Shown: positions 23,428 to 34,387 of the stretch, in pieces
Layout: each line of letters starts with the position of its first letter
Numbering within the stretch: position 1 is the stretch's first letter
DNA from: Parastagonospora avenae f. sp. tritici 18332-5
Taxonomy: Eukaryota > Ascomycota > Dothideomycetes > Pleosporales > Phaeosphaeriaceae
DNA: 64,000 bases
Direction: 5' to 3'
NCBI GenBank assembly: GCA_022559985.1
Contig: JAFJTR010000018.1
Coordinates: forward strand, 372,001-436,000
Notes under the pieces: generated by a model
Databases searched by the model: none
The model's input: only the letters and a program-made list of their open reading frames with translations
What the model was told of the DNA's origin: nothing
Translations under genes and position numbers: made by a program

Positions 23428-24259
23428 ATGGCCATCTCGCCGACTGTCATCTACCCACTAACGCTGGCGGGACTACTCCACTACATCCTTACAACCCAAG
23501 CGGGTACTGCTTCTACCTTACTTATCGTATGCTCGAGCCGTGACATCTTCTTGCGCCAGCTTGCACAGTCCCTGCAGAAGCAACAGGATGCGGGAGAAGA
23601 TGACTACATGCAGGATGTGGTCAGCCCGTCGCTACACAATCTGCTTACGGCCCGTCATGTCAAGCTGGCTTTCTGTGCATCAGTGCAGGCATTGTTGGCC
23701 TATCTGACAGTCCATGGCCAGACCGGATCTGCGCATGATGGTGAGCATGGATCGCGGCCGAGAATGATCCTCGTCAATCCGCTTGCACTACATGCCTCCA
23801 CTCTATCATTCTCCGCCCAGGGACTTTCTAGATCATTTGCAGCGGCGACCGAGACTGCGCTCCAGCTGGGTGCCGTGCTTCAAGTTGTCGAATGTTCAAG
23901 TGAGGGCATAACAACCGAACCAACAGCAGAAGGAGAAGACTCAGAAATGCAAATCGAAGAAAGGGAATCTCACAATGACACAAACTCAGAGCAAGACCCA
24001 TGGGAGCAGGAAGTATCCGTCCTGAACGTCTCCGCGCGGCGATTTGGCTCCAGCAGCGGTGAGAGAGCATGGGCTGGTCGAACCGTCAAGGCGAAGAGGA
24101 TCGCAGCGCGGTGGTTCCAGTTCCAGAACCTAGACCACCGAGTACGCGAGGCTCCAGGATGAGGAGATGGAAGTGCACGATGAATACACGCCAGAACAAA
24201 AAGGTGCAGTCGCAAGATTGCTACAAAAAGTCTCGCAGATGTTGATCCAATCGGCCTAG
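23428..24259 (+). CDS. Conserved fungal protein of unknown function, with a 3'-terminal frameshift
   Basis: The uninterrupted frame from 23428 gives 244 residues to a stop at 24162, but coding-like sequence continues in another frame to 24259. Blocks: MAISPTVIYPLTLAGLLHYI, a strand LLIVCSSRDIFLRQLAQSL, ARHVKLAFCASVQALLAYL, MILVNPLALHASTLSFSAQG, an acidic linker, VSVLNVSARRFGSSSGERAW, RTVKAKRIAARWFQF. Alternating hydrophobic strands and helices suggest a Rossmann- or RecA-like fold, but no Walker A motif is seen and I do not name a function. After FQNLDH the next frame (+1) reads EYARLQDEEMEVHDEYTPEQ and ends VSQMLIQSA, as in a natural C-terminus. The shift lies between about 24130 and 24142; no intron fits. 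Either a real truncation or a one-base error. Confidence 0.7.
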
Positions 24260-24381
24260 AGCTCATCTATATCATCAGCCGTCATTTCGTTATTTTGCGG
24301 GCACCAGGCTGCCCAGGATATCCAACGCAGCAGATCCTCCTAATCACGTCACTTCTCGACGCTTGCTCAGTCCGCTCAAGC

Positions 24382-25131
24382 TCAGTTCCAATCCTTCTTG
24401 ATGTCGAAAGACCACTTGAACTGCAGGTGGGTGTGGTTGTCATCGTCGACGAACTTGGAGACGGCCTCGTAGTGGCCACGGCCGAGCATGCCAGAGGGAG
24501 CGGTTTCGGGCTCGACTGGGAGTGGTATTAGTATTGCGCGGTATCGGAGAGGGGGTTTCTTTTGCGTACACTTCTTCTCGTAGAATGGCTTCTCCTCGGT
24601 GCTAGGACCGTATGAGCCCTTTTGTTACCGTTAGCCAATGTAATCCGCGGGGGAATCGCTCAGCCTACCATCATCTCCTGCATTTTGCTGCTGACTCCCA
24701 TGCGTGACACCTTCTGGAGGTACTTCAAGCCTGCCAAGATCTCGTGTTGCACCTTGAACTGGGCCTTCATGCGGAACGTAGCACCCTCCTTGATGGTGAA
24801 GGGCTTGCTCTGGAGCGCCTCGACGGCACCGGGCGATCGCAGGTCGATGATGATGTCCTCACGGCCCTCGACTTCGAGACCGAGCGAGAGGATGATACAC
24901 TTGCGGGGGTCGTTGGGGTCGGAGATGTCCTTGCCTTGACCAAGACCAAGAGAGGCCTTCCACTTCTGGAGTGACTCGTCGTTCTGGTCTGTGATAGTGA
25001 GGTCAGCAACGAGATCTCTCACCTGCACAACACAACATACCCAGCTTCTGGTACTCGTCAATGGTCTTCTTCTCGCCGACCTTGAAGCCCTCGGTCTGCT
25101 CGGCGTGTAGGTCGTCGTGGTGGTCGGTCAT
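24382..25131 (-). CDS. RDI1: Rho GDP-dissociation inhibitor
   Basis: Model: complement(join(24382..24515,24570..24618,24669..24988,25041..25131)), 197 residues, the usual RhoGDI length. Exon 1: MTDHHDDLHAEQTEGFKVGE then KKTIDEYQKL, the N-terminal regulatory arm that contacts Rho switch regions. Exon 2: DESLQKWKASLGLG, CIILSLGLEVEGR, FTIKEGATFRMKAQFKVQHE, the immunoglobulin-like beta sandwich whose pocket holds the prenyl group. Exons 3-4: GSYGPSTEEKPFYEKKFEPE, SGMLGRGHYEAVSKFVDDD, and the closing FKWSFDIKKDWN. It keeps Rho, Rac and Cdc42 GTPases soluble in the cytosol and so controls polarised growth. All four junctions are in frame with GT-AG ends. Confidence 0.97.
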
Positions 25132-26195
25132 GTTTGTGGTGTAAAGATACTGGGGGAGACTGAGTGGCAGGACAAGTGATATCGGGTGTCGTGTGGAGTT
25201 CAAGTTGAAGGGCAGTGTTGGGCTCATGAAACTTGAGGGTGCGGAGGGGCAGCTCTCAGGGTTCATTCACCGCTCATTGGCTGGGTGCCTGGGGGGTGCT
25301 TCCGCGGCTGAGAGTGGATCCCTCATGTCTAGATTGTCTGAAAGCAGAGAGAATGCATAAACGTCTTGTTGTCCGTCTCCATTATCTGTCTGCCTGGGCA
25401 ATTGACAACATTCAAGAGTCGAACGTCGAGCGTTGAAGGTGATATATTGAGCTTTGGCCAGACCCCGCGTACTTAGCAAGCACTCCTTACCAGGCACACC
25501 ATCACTTGCTGCCAGAGCCGGGCATTGCAGTCGTTGAAGGTGTAGCGACTGCGGATGTATCGAATCTCACCTCAAGAAACGGTCCGACGGTGACTTGAAG
25601 CGCATGAAGGCATTTACGACGTAAGCGTCGGGACTTCTAACGCGTCTCAGGACCTCTCCTGAAGTGATCGCGTCGACGCGTGACTTCTGGCGCTTTCCTC
25701 AAAAGATGCCGCCGTCGAAAAGGACACGCTTCACGAGATCCATATTGGAAACATAATCTCTATCCACCAATCGGGACGTCTAAAATGGTGGCATGTTGGC
25801 TTCGGGTCGTGTTCGCGAGGGAAAAAGGCGTGCAGGGATCATCTCATCTCTGCCAGTCCGGGGAATGGACGCCCAGCCACTTGCATGGGCAGGGGCGACG
25901 AACTCAATCGCTTTCTCCTCCCACTGCCACGATCCTCATCAGTCGGCAGCTCGCTTCACCGTCTCGCACGCCCTCAAACGCACGCGCGCAATTATCGTAG
26001 GGGGATCAGAGGTCTTCAGGCACGTCTCGGCACATCACTGAGTCGCGGCATCATCAACGCGCGCGAGAGGCTTTCGGCGCTACGAGTCGCGCGCAAACTA
26101 CGGCGACCTGATACCAAGCTTCCTCCCACCACCTTCGCGCAGCGCGCTTCACCACTTCGCCTTATCTCATCCATATACAATAATACCTCGCGATC
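25132..26195. other. Intergenic between divergent genes
   Basis: About 1.06 kb between the RhoGDI start (-) and the Bqt4-like start (+). Several Arg/Ser-rich open frames cross it but show no recognisable protein; they look like GC-rich chance frames. Nothing else seen. Confidence 0.5.
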
Positions 26196-27711
26196 ATGGT
26201 GTCAAAACGCGCTTTGCCCGAGCGGAAGAACCCGCTGCTCGAGCCCATCGAGTCTACGGCTAGTGAGTACAGGCGCGCATCGCATTCATCACGTTACACG
26301 ACTAACACCATCGCGTAGAGGAGATTCTCGTCGATAGACGTCGCTTGGGACAGACCAACCTCGCTGTGAAGCCTGGAGTTGCGGGCGTGGCGAGCGCGAC
26401 CAAGAGCGACAACATGGGTACCTTTGACTACGCGCACCTCCGCGTGCCGCTCCCCAAGGACCTCAATGGATCAGGCATCTTCACTCTGACCAGGGCCTCG
26501 ACCTTCCCCGAATCATATTTCCTGATGGTACGCGATGGAAAAATGCCCCTTGCGACGAGCGCAGCCGATGGACTAACGCGACGAACAGCGACGCAGCAGC
26601 GACGGATACATTAGCGCGACGGGCATGTTCAAGGCTGCTTTTCCCTGGGCATCGCTTGCGGAAGAGGAAGCGGAGCGCAGGTACCAGAAGTCATTTCCCT
26701 CGGCCGGTGGAGACGAGGTTGCAGGCAGCGTGTGGATCGCGCCTGAAGAGGGTGAGTGAATGCGACAAAGACCCGAAATGCCTACAGAACCTGACGTGAA
26801 TTGCGCTTTAGCCCTCTCACTCTCCGAAGAATATGCCATGCGCCACTGGATCGAGGCTCTGCTAGACCCCGCGCCGATTGAGAAGGGCAGCAAGGATAAA
26901 GTAAACACCCACATTCAGCAACCACCAGTATTTGACCTCGATAACGCAACTCTTGCCGCGCTACCACTGCACTCTGCACTCCGCACCTCAACTCGCGCAC
27001 GATCAACGCGATCGGCGTCACCCAGCAAGATGGCTACACCCAGCCGCAAGATTGCGACACCAAGGAAGCCAAGGACAACAAGAGGCGGCCTGAAGTCTGA
27101 GGTCCAGAAGATCGAGGAGACGATCGAATCGTCCGCATCCAAGGCCGCCAGCGCGCTCCAGAACGTCATCGCAAACGGCGCTGACATCGACATCGACGAC
27201 TCAGTTGCGTCGGACTCCGTGAGCGGCGAGGTTAAGGAGGTAGAGTCGAAAGAAGGCGGCGTCAAGGATGGTGTCGTCCATATCGAAGTACAAGAAACCG
27301 TCGAGACGGAAGGCAATGTGGAGACCAAGTCCACCAACGTCAGCATCGACGTTCCACACAGCCACGCCGAGCTCCCAGAGCCCGAGGACCCTGCCAAGAT
27401 GATTGCGGAGGCGCGACGGATGGTGGAGGAGGCACAGAAGCTCGAGGCTGGCTCATCGTCAGACGTCATCAAGTCGTCAAAGCGCAAGGTCGAAGAGATC
27501 GTCGAAGAGGGGGAGCTCGAGCAGGACCGCCCGTCAAAGTCCGCCAGGACCGTATACACAACCGAGCAGAAGCTCGTCAAGGAGAAGGTCGCGAGAAGGG
27601 CCATGTTTGGCGTCTTTGCCATGGCCGCGATTGGGTACGGTCTCAATAACCCATTTCCCAACTACAGTACACTAACATCTCCACAGTACCGCATTCCAGT
27701 ACCTCGCATAA
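26196..27711 (+). CDS. Bqt4-like inner nuclear membrane protein with APSES/KilA-N-type domain
   Basis: Model: join(26196..26262,26319..26527,26589..26751,26812..27634,27687..27711), 428 residues. N-terminus MVSKRALPERKNPLLE; residues about 25-165 form an APSES/KilA-N-like domain (RRLGQTNLAVKPG, FDYAHLRVPLPKDL, RRSSDGYISATGMFKAAFPW, SLSEEYAMRHWIEALLDP). Then a long disordered region with basic Ser/Pro repeats (SPSKMATPSRKIATPRKPR), an acidic stretch and a coiled segment (MIAEARRMVEEAQKLE). The last exon completes a C-terminal hydrophobic helix: MFGVFAMAAIGTAFQYLA. This build (APSES-like fold plus C-terminal membrane anchor, no other transcription-factor parts) matches fission yeast Bqt4, which tethers telomeres to the inner nuclear membrane. 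The assignment rests on architecture; a plain APSES regulator would not have a tail anchor. Confidence 0.82.
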
Positions 27712-28158
27712 TCACAGCATTCTTTCTTCTCCAGGTGTTGCTGAATTTTGGACCCCAAAATCTTTCGATTTATCCACCTTCTTTTCCCCCCTTCGAATTT
27801 TGTCCCCAGATACCATGCCCCATCCAATTTTTGTCCTTGATCTCATGTTCATGTTGGCGCAGGAATGGGGTTTTTCTTGCGATTCGGCTGACACGGAATT
27901 ACAAAAGAGGGGAGGAACTGGCTGGACTGGGCTGGGCTGCGACACGCTTGGGTGGCGAGGTCATGAGTTAGAGCATTTTAATTTGATATCCCCCTTCTTT
28001 TTTGAACACTTTCTTCACTTCTTGAGATACTGTCCAGCTGCTTGATTGAGAAACGGCGCGTAGAGTACTGTACGTTAACATCACCCGGACACAATTTCAA
28101 TCATACGATCAACTAAACTTGAACCAACCTCTATATATACAAGTACAACACTCCCTCC
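27712..28158. other. Intergenic, convergent gene ends
   Basis: About 450 bases, T-rich, between the Bqt4-like stop and the stop of the CoA-ligase fusion. Nothing recognised. Confidence 0.55.
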
Positions 28159-30362
28159 TCACTCCTCCTTCGCAGCAACCAACTCCCCCACCTTCCCCAC
28201 CGCCTCCTCAAACCCATCAAACGCATGAATCGGCAACTGCGCCTCCTCCAACACCCTGCGCCCCTTCTCCTCATTCGTCCCCCTCAGCCTGACAACAACT
28301 GGCTTCCGCACCCCGACCTCTTTAAACGCGAGTATAATCCCCTCGGCAATCATATCGCACAGCGTCAGGCCGCCGAAGATATTCACAAACACGACCTTGA
28401 CCCGCTCGTCACTCAGTATCAGCTTGAACGATGTGGAAATAGTGGACGAAGTGGCTTTCCCGCCCGTGTCGAGGAAATTCGCAGACTGCGTGAGGGGCAG
28501 AAGGCGGGAATTGAGTACGTCGTTGGTATTCATCGCCAGGCCCGCGCCGTTGACTAGCGTGCCTACCAACGCCTCCCCCGCTCCTTCAGGGCCCAGAGGT
28601 ACGTACACGATCCCCGCACCTTCGGCTTCGAGGTCGATGGCGGGGGGCGGGGTGCGTTTGGCGTGCAGGCTGGATTGGCGCTTTGCGGATTTGAAGGCCG
28701 CGTCGTCGAAGAAGAGGTGTGGGGAGTATATGGATATCTCGTCAGCGGTGGAGGAGACGGCGAGACAAAGGTGCAGGTCGATGGCTTCAGTGGATGTGTA
28801 CATGCGCCAGAGGTTGTTTATCAGCTCGGCGGTTTGGGCTTTGGCGCTGGGGGGCGCGGCGTCGAGTTGCAGATGTGCGATGGCGCGGCTGATGACTTCT
28901 GGGGTGGGACCCGTGCGGTAGTCGAATGGGAAGCGTTTGACGCGCGCGTGCAGGTGGGAGGGGTGGGTGGTGGGTGCGGCGATGATGGAGGGAGAGCGGG
29001 CGCTGCGGTCAGGGGAGATGCCTAGGTAGTGGCTTGATCTGGGGTTTTCTGGGGGTGGGGATATGTGGATGTTGGCGGCTGCGAGCTCTGAGCTGAGTTG
29101 GTCGGCTGAGAGGTGGAGGGAGCGGTTTTGGTTGGAAGGGTTGGGAGCAGATAGAGCGAGTGTAGGTCTGGTTTGTCTTGGTAGTGTATGGTACGAGCGA
29201 CGTTGTTGTGCGTTGGCTGCTGATTGTTCCTGTTCATCGTCAGTGCAAATCGTTCATCAGAATCTTGAAGCACTCACGATCTTCTTCACGTTGCGCCCAG
29301 ACTGTGCGAGGATCTCCTTCATGACACCACCAAACTTCGCCGGGTGGTCAACCATGGTAACCCCTACATTCTCAAGAGCCTTGTACTTGGACTCCGCAGT
29401 TCCCTCTCCCAGTCCAGTCCACGCACCAGCGTGTCCCATGACCTTGCCAGGACTAGCCTGGAAGCCACCTATGGCCGCAGCAATCGGCTTTGGGTTCTTG
29501 ACGCGTTTTCGGTAGTCTCTTATCCAGTCTGCTGCCTCCTCTTCACTCGTACCACCCAGCTCGCCCACAAGGATGATTGCTTCGGTATCATCGTCTTTCT
29601 CGAAGACTTTAAGAGCATCTACGAAATTCGTACCGGCAATCACGTCTCCTCCCACAGCTATACAGAGACTTTGGCCCAGGCCAGCTCGCGTCAGAGAGCC
29701 TACTGTCTCATAGGACAACGTTCCCGACTTTGCAACGATGCCGATGTGACCGGGACTGAATGTTGGTAATGGTTGGAAGCCGATTCTGCATCGTCCAATT
29801 GCTGAAATGATTCCTGGCGCGTTCGCACCTACGAGTCTTGATTTGGACTGGCTTTGCAGCATGGAATGTATCTACCAAGCATTAGCGATTTCCTCCTCAA
29901 ATCTTGTGGTGCGTGGCTTACCCGCATGATATCGTGAAGTGGAATGTGCTCTGCGACCGCGACTATGAGCGGCACTTCTGCTTCGATCGCCTCCTCAATA
30001 GCTGCGGTGGCCTGATGTGCTGCTACGTAGATCCCAGTAGCATCTGGCTTAAGCTGTTCCATGGCAGCTCGAACAGACGGCAGTACAGGTTTACCCAAAT
30101 GCTCACCCGAGCCTTTGGGCTTCACACCGCCGACCACGTTGGTGCCCCAATCCATAGACTCCTTCGCATTTGCAGTTGCAAGTTTTCCCGTGAAGCCCTG
30201 GAAAATGACGCGGGTGTCTTTGCCAATCTTGAGGTTTTGTATCGTGTCGTCGTAGCCATTATGGCGCGGGGAGCTCGAGAAACCTGCATTGGGCGTTTGG
30301 CGAGATGTCAGACGTGACCGGAAGATATTGCAGCGCAACAGGCGCGTGCGTTGGAGTATCAT
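28159..30362 (-). CDS. Succinyl-CoA-ligase-like alpha/beta fusion protein, mitochondrial
   Basis: Model: complement(join(28159..29229,29278..29871,29922..30362)), 701 residues. The first about 30 residues (MILQRTRLLRCNIFRSR) look like a mitochondrial presequence. Residues about 40-345 are a full alpha subunit: VIFQGFTGKLATANAKE, GTNVVGGVKPKGSGE, and the phospho-His motif VMGHAGAWTG. Residues 346-701 resemble a beta subunit: an eroded ATP-grasp part, then the CoA-ligase part (LVNGAGLAMNTNDVL, ANFLDTGGKATSS, VVFVNIFGGLTLCDMIAEGI, PVVVRLRGTNEEKG). In the beta part the usual LVEINPL metal-site strand is replaced by IDLHLCLAV and the N-terminal Gly-rich nucleotide loop is missing. By family knowledge the enzyme interconverts succinate and succinyl-CoA with a nucleotide; whether this fusion binds nucleotide is doubtful. 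It is not the usual separate LSC1 or LSC2. Confidence 0.88.
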
Positions 30363-31597
30363 GGTGAGAGAAAGTAGCTATGCGCTCTGAAAACAATACG
30401 TCATGGGCATATGAAAAGGATAAGACGGGAAGCGTCCGAGACGGTCTATCAGCCAATGAACTTCAACTGAGACAATCTATCTTTCAAGGCCCGAGGCACA
30501 CTTCTATCCTTCGAAGCTTCTATACGTTACGTTGTGGAGGAAGAAAGTTACTGTATCGCAGTTGAACAGGTGGGGAGAGTAGGCTACTCAGACTTGAGCA
30601 CATAGCCGAAGTGCCCCTCGCTCCCGGTGTCCGGCGATTGACGAATGGCGAGCACGTGAATTCTGCCATTGCGTTTCGAATCTGATTCGGTGAAGACAGT
30701 GCAAAGTTGAGGCTCAAAGTATAGAAGATGCCGAGGTGGAGGAGATGGACAGCATAGGTTCCTGTACTGCCGACCAGGAGTTGTAGGTTGTTTTACGTGC
30801 TTCGTTCGACCAGACGGCGCGTTACCTTCGAACATCCTTAAATTGCAACTTTTTCGATCGCGCTCTATTCCTCCTTGGACTTGCAGGAGAACAGAGGTAG
30901 ACGTCATACCTGTCATTTCACAATGGAGGCTTTCACGTCAGTGATCTCATGAACAATTGTCACCCTGAGTCCACCGCGAGCAGCACTTGAGCATCGTCTC
31001 GAAACGATGGATCTAAGATGAATCCATGCATGCCCCCTTCCTCTCGCCAATGCAAACATGTATCGATCACCGTGCACCTCCCACGCCTCACGAACGCGCA
31101 AGCCCTTACTTACAAAAATATCTCACCCGGTCCACAGACTACGGTTGCAGACTCGCGCGCGACCACCGCGGCCCCGAAAATAGGAAATCTAGAAGCCCCG
31201 GAGAATATCGGAATCAGTGGGTCGGAAGCAAAGATGAGGCAATGATCTAATGCCTCCAGTGTCGCTGAGTGGGCAGCGAGGGAATGACGCGCACCACGAC
31301 CCTTTCCCCACAAAACGCAACATTGAATGCCCGCATCCTTGTCTGTCGTGCCCCTGCATTGGGAAGCTGAGTCCCAGCAGGGTTTTGAGCAGGATACATA
31401 ACCCTTGGGGTCGGAAGGTTGGAATCCAATAAGTTCTTGGTAGTGAAGACAGTTTCAGAGTTGAGAATACCGCTGCTTTCCTCGGACTCTTGTTTCAATC
31501 GCTAGGAGAGACCCTTGGACTACCCCGCAAAACCCCAACCTTCCCTCCCAAGTCCTCACACGACATCCTGCACAGCGCAACAACCCGCAATCCCACC
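30363..31597. other. Intergenic between divergent genes
   Basis: About 1.2 kb. A minus-strand frame at 30584-30916 (110 residues, ending RQSPDTGSEGHFGYVLKSE) looks mildly protein-like but has no recognised family and no splice support, so I do not call it a gene. No repeat or RNA gene seen. Confidence 0.45.
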
Positions 31598-32188
31598 ATG
31601 TCATCAACCAAACAAACCCCCAGCGAAGACGGTAATCCCTCTCTCCCAATCGCAATTCCCCTCCTCATACTAACGTTCCCAGAAATTGCCTCCACCCTCA
31701 CGCACCTCAAACTGTCCACCACCTCTCCCCAAAAACCGCTGCACAAGCCCAAATCCAAACCCGTCGCCGACAGCTGGGACGACGACGCCCCCTCATCGGG
31801 CTCCGACACGGAAACTGAGTCAGCAGACACAAAACCCACCCTCTCGCCTATAAGTACCGTCGCCAGCAATGAAATAAGCCCGCACCCGCCGCCGCCCACG
31901 CCCGCGTCGCCTACGCCGTTTGAATTGCCGTATGACAATGCGCCGGGTGCGAGGGCAAGCGCGAGGGCGGGGAGTATAGATAAGCGGCCGGAGAAGACGA
32001 CGGCGGTGGCGGGGCGGTTGATTGCGGGGGCGCTGGGGGTGCGGGCGCCGAAGAGGACGGAGGAGGAGAGGGAGTTTGACAAGGCGGTTAGGGAGAAGGA
32101 GAGGAGGAGGAGGGCGGAGGAGAAGGAGCGGGAGGTGAGGGAGAGGGAGGAGGTGGAGAGGAGGAAGAAGGCGGTTTGGGATGATTAG
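31598..32188 (+). CDS. Small coiled-coil protein of unknown function
   Basis: Model: join(31598..31631,31683..32188), 179 residues. The 51-base intron has a GTAATC donor, ACTAAC branch site and CAG acceptor; splicing yields MSSTKQTPSEDEIASTLTHL, a more natural start than reading through the intron. The middle is acidic and Ser/Pro-rich (SWDDDAPSSGSDTETESAD, PHPPPPTPASPTPFELPY). The last third is a highly charged Arg/Glu helix (EEEREFDKAVREKERRRRAE) ending KKAVWDD, probably a long single helix or coiled coil. No signal peptide or membrane segment. I do not recognise a named family. It is convergent with SMT3. Confidence 0.7.
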   Translation: MSSTKQTPSEDGNPSLPIAIPLLILTFPEIASTLTHLKLSTTSPQKPLHKPKSKPVADSWDDDAPSSGSDTETESADTKPTLSPISTVASNEISPHPPPPTPASPTPFELPYDNAPGARASARAGSIDKRPEKTTAVAGRLIAGALGVRAPKRTEEEREFDKAVREKERRRRAEEKEREVREREEVERRKKAVWDD

Positions 32189-32664
32189 TGGTGGAGCTGT
32201 GTGGTTCTTGTTGTATATAAGTGTATACTATCTTGTGGCATGTTCATTGCATGGCTGGAAGTTGCAGGTGTTAGGGGAGAGATGTGAGCAGTTTTGAACG
32301 TGGAATTACTTAAGCAGTCACTCTCACACCGCGGCTATGGCTTCCCAAAACAGATCAAGGCACAAGAACATGGAAGTGTGAAGGTCATGTATTGGAGACT
32401 CCCCACCCACGGCGTCCGTCGAAAGGTATACGAAAGCACAAAACGGCCTCGCTCGGAAGCGAGCCTGATAAATCCACCAGTGACGCCAGTATCCCTGAAA
32501 AGCCCGTCTCAAAGCGTAAATCGTCTCATCTCCACTTTCGCCCGCGCTAAACCCGATGCCGGCCCTCGTATGCGTGCAGGTCGTGAAGAAGATGGTAGAA
32601 AGTGTCGCGTGGCCAGCGTCGAGGGGTGTAGTAGCCGCGCAGCTCAATGACCAGGCCATTGCGA
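32189..32664. other. Intergenic, convergent gene ends
   Basis: About 480 bases between the coiled-coil gene stop and the SMT3 stop. Probably 3' UTRs; no gene recognised. Confidence 0.5.
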
Positions 32665-33033
32665 CTAGCAACCGCCGCCGATCTGCTCCTGGTGGACTTC
32701 GAGAGTGTCGCCATCTTGCATGTCGAGCTAAATCAAGTCAGCAATTGCTCCACCAGTTGTTCTGCTCGCAAGGCTGAAGCGCCGCGAGTAATCTTAGCGT
32801 ACCGTGTCTGGGTTGTCTTGTGCTGTGACGCGCTGTCCGTCGAAGAGGAAGCGCACGCTTGAGATGTTCTTTCCCTGACGATCGCAGAAGGCGTTCATGA
32901 GCTTGCCGAGTGCCGTGGTGCGCTTGATCTTGAAGAAGACCTCGTTGTTGTTATCCGTGACCTTGATGTTCAAGTGTTCACTCTGGCCTTCCTCGGGCTT
33001 CTGCTGGACGTTGGGAGATCCGTTGTCAGACAT
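32665..33033 (-). CDS. SMT3: SUMO, ubiquitin-like modifier
   Basis: Model: complement(join(32665..32727,32803..33033)), 97 residues. Exon 1 holds the flexible N-terminus (MSDNGSPNVQQKPEEGQ) and the ubiquitin-like fold (LNIKVTDNNNEVFFKIKR, LGKLMNAFCDRQGK, VRFLFDGQRVTAQDNPDT). Exon 2 gives LDMQDGDTLEVHQEQIGGGC. The C-terminal Gly-Gly, exposed by a SUMO protease (Ulp family) removing the tail, is joined to target lysines through E1 (Aos1-Uba2) and E2 (Ubc9). The 75-base intron (GTACGC donor, TAG acceptor) falls just before the last 20 residues. Length and fold are standard for SUMO. Confidence 0.98.
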
Positions 33034-34387
33034 GATGACTGTGGTGTGTTCGCTGTTCGGGCGAGTTTCGGTGTGGAGGGAGGTGTACGGTTCGGTTCGG
33101 CCTATCGGGAGTGAGTGAGAAGAGCGGGCGGTTGTGGAAGTTGGAAGAAACGGACCTGTGGGCGGGGAGGCAGCCTTTATATGGTGCAGGCAGAGCTATG
33201 GCCGGGTAATCGCGTAGTGTGGGCGATATGCATGCGTTTGCTGCAGTTGAGCGAGGGTCTGGTTATGTGTGGGGGCGAGGCGTTAATTGTGAAAGTGGAA
33301 GAGGAAAGCAAGACAAGTGAGGTGGGAAGTGAGTGGGGCGACTTCCTCATTGAGCACTGACCATTTCTGCGAGTTTCCTTACCACCACGCACGCATGTAC
33401 GCGCGAGACAGTGTTTTAATTACCTCTTGGATTCTTGGATTCGCTAATTAGTAAACCGAGCTATCAGCGCTCCGCACTCCTACATAAGGCGAAAGTTTGG
33501 TAGGAAACATCACTTTGGCAATGGTACAGACATGATGTCACTCTCCAACAAGAAAATGCATCACGAAACTGACAATTCATAGGGCGACTTGGAGAAAGAC
33601 GCCAACACAGATCCGCCCTGCCATCCACGGGCTTGTGCGATACAAAGTAATGCCACTGTAGGAAATCATGGGACCTCGCTAATTCCCATGTTGAGACTGC
33701 ATTCAAAAGAACGGGTTCGATGAAGGAAAGTGTAAAAAGGAGGTACGTATTCTATGACTCTTACTCTCACTATCGCGCTTGAAAACACTACTCGCACGTT
33801 TGTGATAGTGCTTGTCGTCTCACCTGGATAAAGATCCAGCACAGTGCTGACTTCAAAAGGTCGACGCCTTGTACGAGTGCTGCAACGCTTTCTACAAGAA
33901 GAACGGAGACAATGCAAGCACCGTGAGCTGCCCAAAAGCAAATCTCCTGAGGTATGTCTCTAATGACTGTAAGCACAATTTACTGAGCTTTGCAGACTGA
34001 AGATGAAGCAACGCGCGCAAGGTGTGTAGATCGACTGGATCTCAACGTTGCTCGGATAATTAAAGGACAGACAGCCTGAGGTGCTGGGACCATGTATCAT
34101 CACATATTTCTCACAGGGTAATTCGATCGAAAAAGTGTTAAAAAGCCTGAGAAGATGGCAGAACGATGGTGTTCGCACGACTCCACCATCATGAGTACCG
34201 CCGAATGCACGGACGGCCAATGCGCGTCATTGCATCTCGTAATGCCGACCACCACCGCGCGCAGCTTCCCTCTTGCTTACTACGTCCAATTGCACATGTT
34301 CCAAAGACCTACCAGTCTCGTCATGCCTCAGACGTAGCACATCTGCCTTCCACTTCTCATGTATGAGAGTGAAACAGCAACTTCGCG
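33034..34387. other. Intergenic between divergent genes
   Basis: About 1.35 kb between SMT3 (-) and an MFS gene (+). Only short frames without recognisable content; it holds both promoters. No repeat or RNA gene seen. Confidence 0.55.

Noticed and set aside
31495..32082. 195-residue minus-strand frame opposite the coiled-coil gene
   Set aside because: The plus-strand model has a good intron and natural protein composition; the minus frame is its shadow.
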